Assembly: GCA_905192935.1 (NCBI GenBank)
Contig: CAJJMX010000107.1
Coordinates: forward strand, 1 to 6,173
Direction of reading: 5' to 3'
Origin: an uncultured Mailhella sp.
Lineage (GTDB): Bacteria > Desulfobacterota > Desulfovibrionia > Desulfovibrionales > Desulfovibrionaceae
Length of the DNA: 6,173 bases
The notes under the pieces are model-generated. The model was not told the DNA's origin. It made no database searches and worked only from the letters and a program-made list of their open reading frames with translations. The position numbers were made by a program, and so were the translations under genes. Of this stretch, positions 4,809 to 6,173 are shown piece after piece. How positions within the stretch are numbered: position 1 is the first letter of the stretch; each line of letters opens with the position of its first letter.

Positions 4809-6173
4809 CTAGAAGAACTTCTGAATGTAGCCTTCTGCAAAGATAATCAGAAGCACGACGGGCAGAATCCAGGTCAGATAGAAGCGCAGGAACTTGGGGA
4901 ACTTCATGCCCGCACCGGCATCGGCCTCGGCAATGAACTTGTCCCAGCCCCATCCGTAGCGCTGGCAGCAGAACAGGCAGAAAATGAGCGAGCCCAGCGG
5001 CAGCAGATTGTTGCTGATGATGAAGTCCTCAAGATCCATGATGGTGGAACCGGCTCCCAGGGGCTGGATGTCGGACCAGAGATTGAAGCCGAGGATGCAG
5101 GGCAGGGTGAACAGGGTGAGCACCACGCAGTTGACCTTGACGGCCTTGGCTCTCGACCATTCATAGGTATCCATGAAGTGCGAAATGATGTTCTCAAGCA
5201 CGGCGATGACCGTGGTGAGCGCGGCTGCGCTCATGAACACGAAGAAGAGGGCGCCCCACAGACGACCCCAGGCCATGTTGTTGAAGATGTTGGGCAGCGT
5301 GATGAAGATGAGACTGGGACCGGCATCGGGCTGCACGCCGAAGGCAAAGCAGGCCGGGAAAATGATGAGACCCGACATGAAGGCCACGAAAGTGTCGAGC
5401 GTCACGATGAACACGGATTCCTTGGTCAGGGTATTGTTCCTGTTGAGATAGCTGCCGAAGATGCACATGGCGCCGATGCCTATGCTCAGGGTGAAGAAGG
5501 CCTGATTCATGGCGTCGTTGATAAGGGACATGATGCCTGCATCCATGGCCCTCTGCAGGTCGGGCACGAGATAGAAGGACACGCCCTTCATGGCGCCGGG
5601 CAGCGTGAGGGAATGGACGGCAAGACCGATGACGATGACGAGAAGTCCGCCCATCATGATCTTGACCACGCGTTCCACGCCCTTCTGCAGACCGAGAGCG
5701 CACACGCCGAAGCAGCCGAGAGAGGCCACAAGCGTCCAGAACAGCATGGTTCCGGGACTGGCAAGCAGATTGGAGAACACGCCCGCCACCTGATCCACCG
5801 GTACGGAGAGCGTGCCTGTGATGGTGGCCCAGCAGTAATACATCATCCATCCGGCCACGGGAATGTAGAACATCATGAGCGCATAGGAGCCGATGATGCT
5901 GAAACAGCCGAAGTAGCTCCACTTCGATCCCGGCTTCAGTTCCCGGAAGGCCCGGGACATGTTTCGACGTGAGGCGCGCCCCACGGTAAATTCCATGATG
6001 AGAATAGGCAGCCCCATGCCGAGAAGAAACACAAGATACGCGACAAGAAAGACCGCGCCGCCGTATTTGCCCGTGATGAAAGGAAAGCGCCACACGTTAC
6101 CGAGGCCGATGGCGCATCCGGCGGAAAGAAACAGGAACCCCAGCCGGCTGGCGAGCTGTTCTCGTTGAGCCAT
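4809..6173 (-). CDS. Sodium-dependent transporter, NSS/SLC6 family (upstream tandem copy)
   Basis: Predicted 454-residue Na+-coupled symporter of the inner membrane, paralog of the next gene. Eleven hydrophobic segments are seen, roughly at 8-30, 39-62, 87-118, 143-161, 170-190, 218-243, 253-280, 303-332, 345-364, 383-404 and 428-447, with no TM12. TM1 carries AIGLGNVWRFP (21-31; A21 and N26 at Na1-ligand positions) and TM6 carries FFTLS (226-230), matching LeuT F252-S256. D260 replaces LeuT Asn286, A264 lies at the LeuT Glu290 / chloride-site position, and TM8 has AALTT (317-321) for Na2. These correspondences are by-eye alignments. The ATG occupies the last three bases of the window, so promoter and ribosome binding site are not visible. 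The start agrees with the paralog's N-terminus (AQREQLASR against QREKMASR), so the gene is probably complete. It ends with TAG 83 bp before the next gene. Substrate cannot be read; amino acids are the usual ligands. Confidence 0.93.
   Translation of the reverse strand: MAQREQLASRLGFLFLSAGCAIGLGNVWRFPFITGKYGGAVFLVAYLVFLLGMGLPILIMEFTVGRASRRNMSRAFRELKPGSKWSYFGCFSIIGSYALMMFYIPVAGWMMYYCWATITGTLSVPVDQVAGVFSNLLASPGTMLFWTLVASLGCFGVCALGLQKGVERVVKIMMGGLLVIVIGLAVHSLTLPGAMKGVSFYLVPDLQRAMDAGIMSLINDAMNQAFFTLSIGIGAMCIFGSYLNRNNTLTKESVFIVTLDTFVAFMSGLIIFPACFAFGVQPDAGPSLIFITLPNIFNNMAWGRLWGALFFVFMSAAALTTVIAVLENIISHFMDTYEWSRAKAVKVNCVVLTLFTLPCILGFNLWSDIQPLGAGSTIMDLEDFIISNNLLPLGSLIFCLFCCQRYGWGWDKFIAEADAGAGMKFPKFLRFYLTWILPVVLLIIFAEGYIQKFF

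Noticed and set aside
3235..4812. Long plus-strand open frame (525 codons) opposite the downstream transporter gene
   Set aside because: Antisense shadow of a clear membrane transporter. Its His/Glu/Gly-rich product simply mirrors GC-biased codons, and it has no ribosome binding site and no family features.
4726..4953. N-terminal extension of the downstream transporter into the upstream gene
   Set aside because: The extension is an out-of-frame reading of the upstream gene's 3' end, and the ATG at 4723-4725 has a ribosome binding site and aligns with the paralog start.
4752..5972. Long plus-strand open frame (406 codons) opposite the upstream transporter gene
   Set aside because: Same cause. 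Its similarity to the 3235-4812 frame only reflects the homology of the two transporter genes underneath.

Overview
The window most likely comes from a sulfate- or sulfite-reducing member of the Desulfovibrionaceae (Desulfovibrio, Bilophila or Mailhella type). The main reason is the gene at 478-1326, which has the layout of a split-Soret cytochrome c: two CxxCH haem sites near the C-terminus and four further cysteines. This small family is best known from Desulfovibrio. Coding regions are moderately GC-rich with G/C-biased third positions, while the intergenic DNA is AT-rich. The genus assignment is inference.

Layout, left to right. Positions 1-477 hold no convincing gene. They contain a promoter-like element firing leftwards out of the window (17-45), backed by phased A-tracts (50-82), and the terminator of the cytochrome gene (411-441). 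The cytochrome gene (minus strand, 478-1326) stands alone, with its own promoter and an inverted repeat overlapping that promoter (1394-1438). Divergent from it is pepD (plus, 1620-3110), an M20-family aminoacyl-histidine dipeptidase with every expected metal ligand. It ends at a strong bidirectional terminator (3182-3217). Two tandem paralogous neurotransmitter:sodium symporter (NSS/SLC6) genes follow on the minus strand, 4809-6173 (upstream copy) and 3358-4725 (downstream copy). They are separated by 83 bp that contain a hairpin.

How the parts may work together. The dipeptidase would release free amino acids from small peptides in the cytoplasm, and the two Na+-coupled transporters would import amino acids or related small molecules. 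Together they fit a bacterium that scavenges amino acids, but the genes are convergent and separately terminated, so joint regulation is not shown. The cytochrome is a periplasmic redox protein with no redox partner gene in the window.

I see no phage, insertion sequence, CRISPR array, tRNA or rRNA, and no clear new multi-gene system. The observations most worth following up are the operator-like architecture over the cytochrome promoter, the phased A-tract promoter at the left edge, and the divergence of the duplicated transporters at a substrate-contact position.
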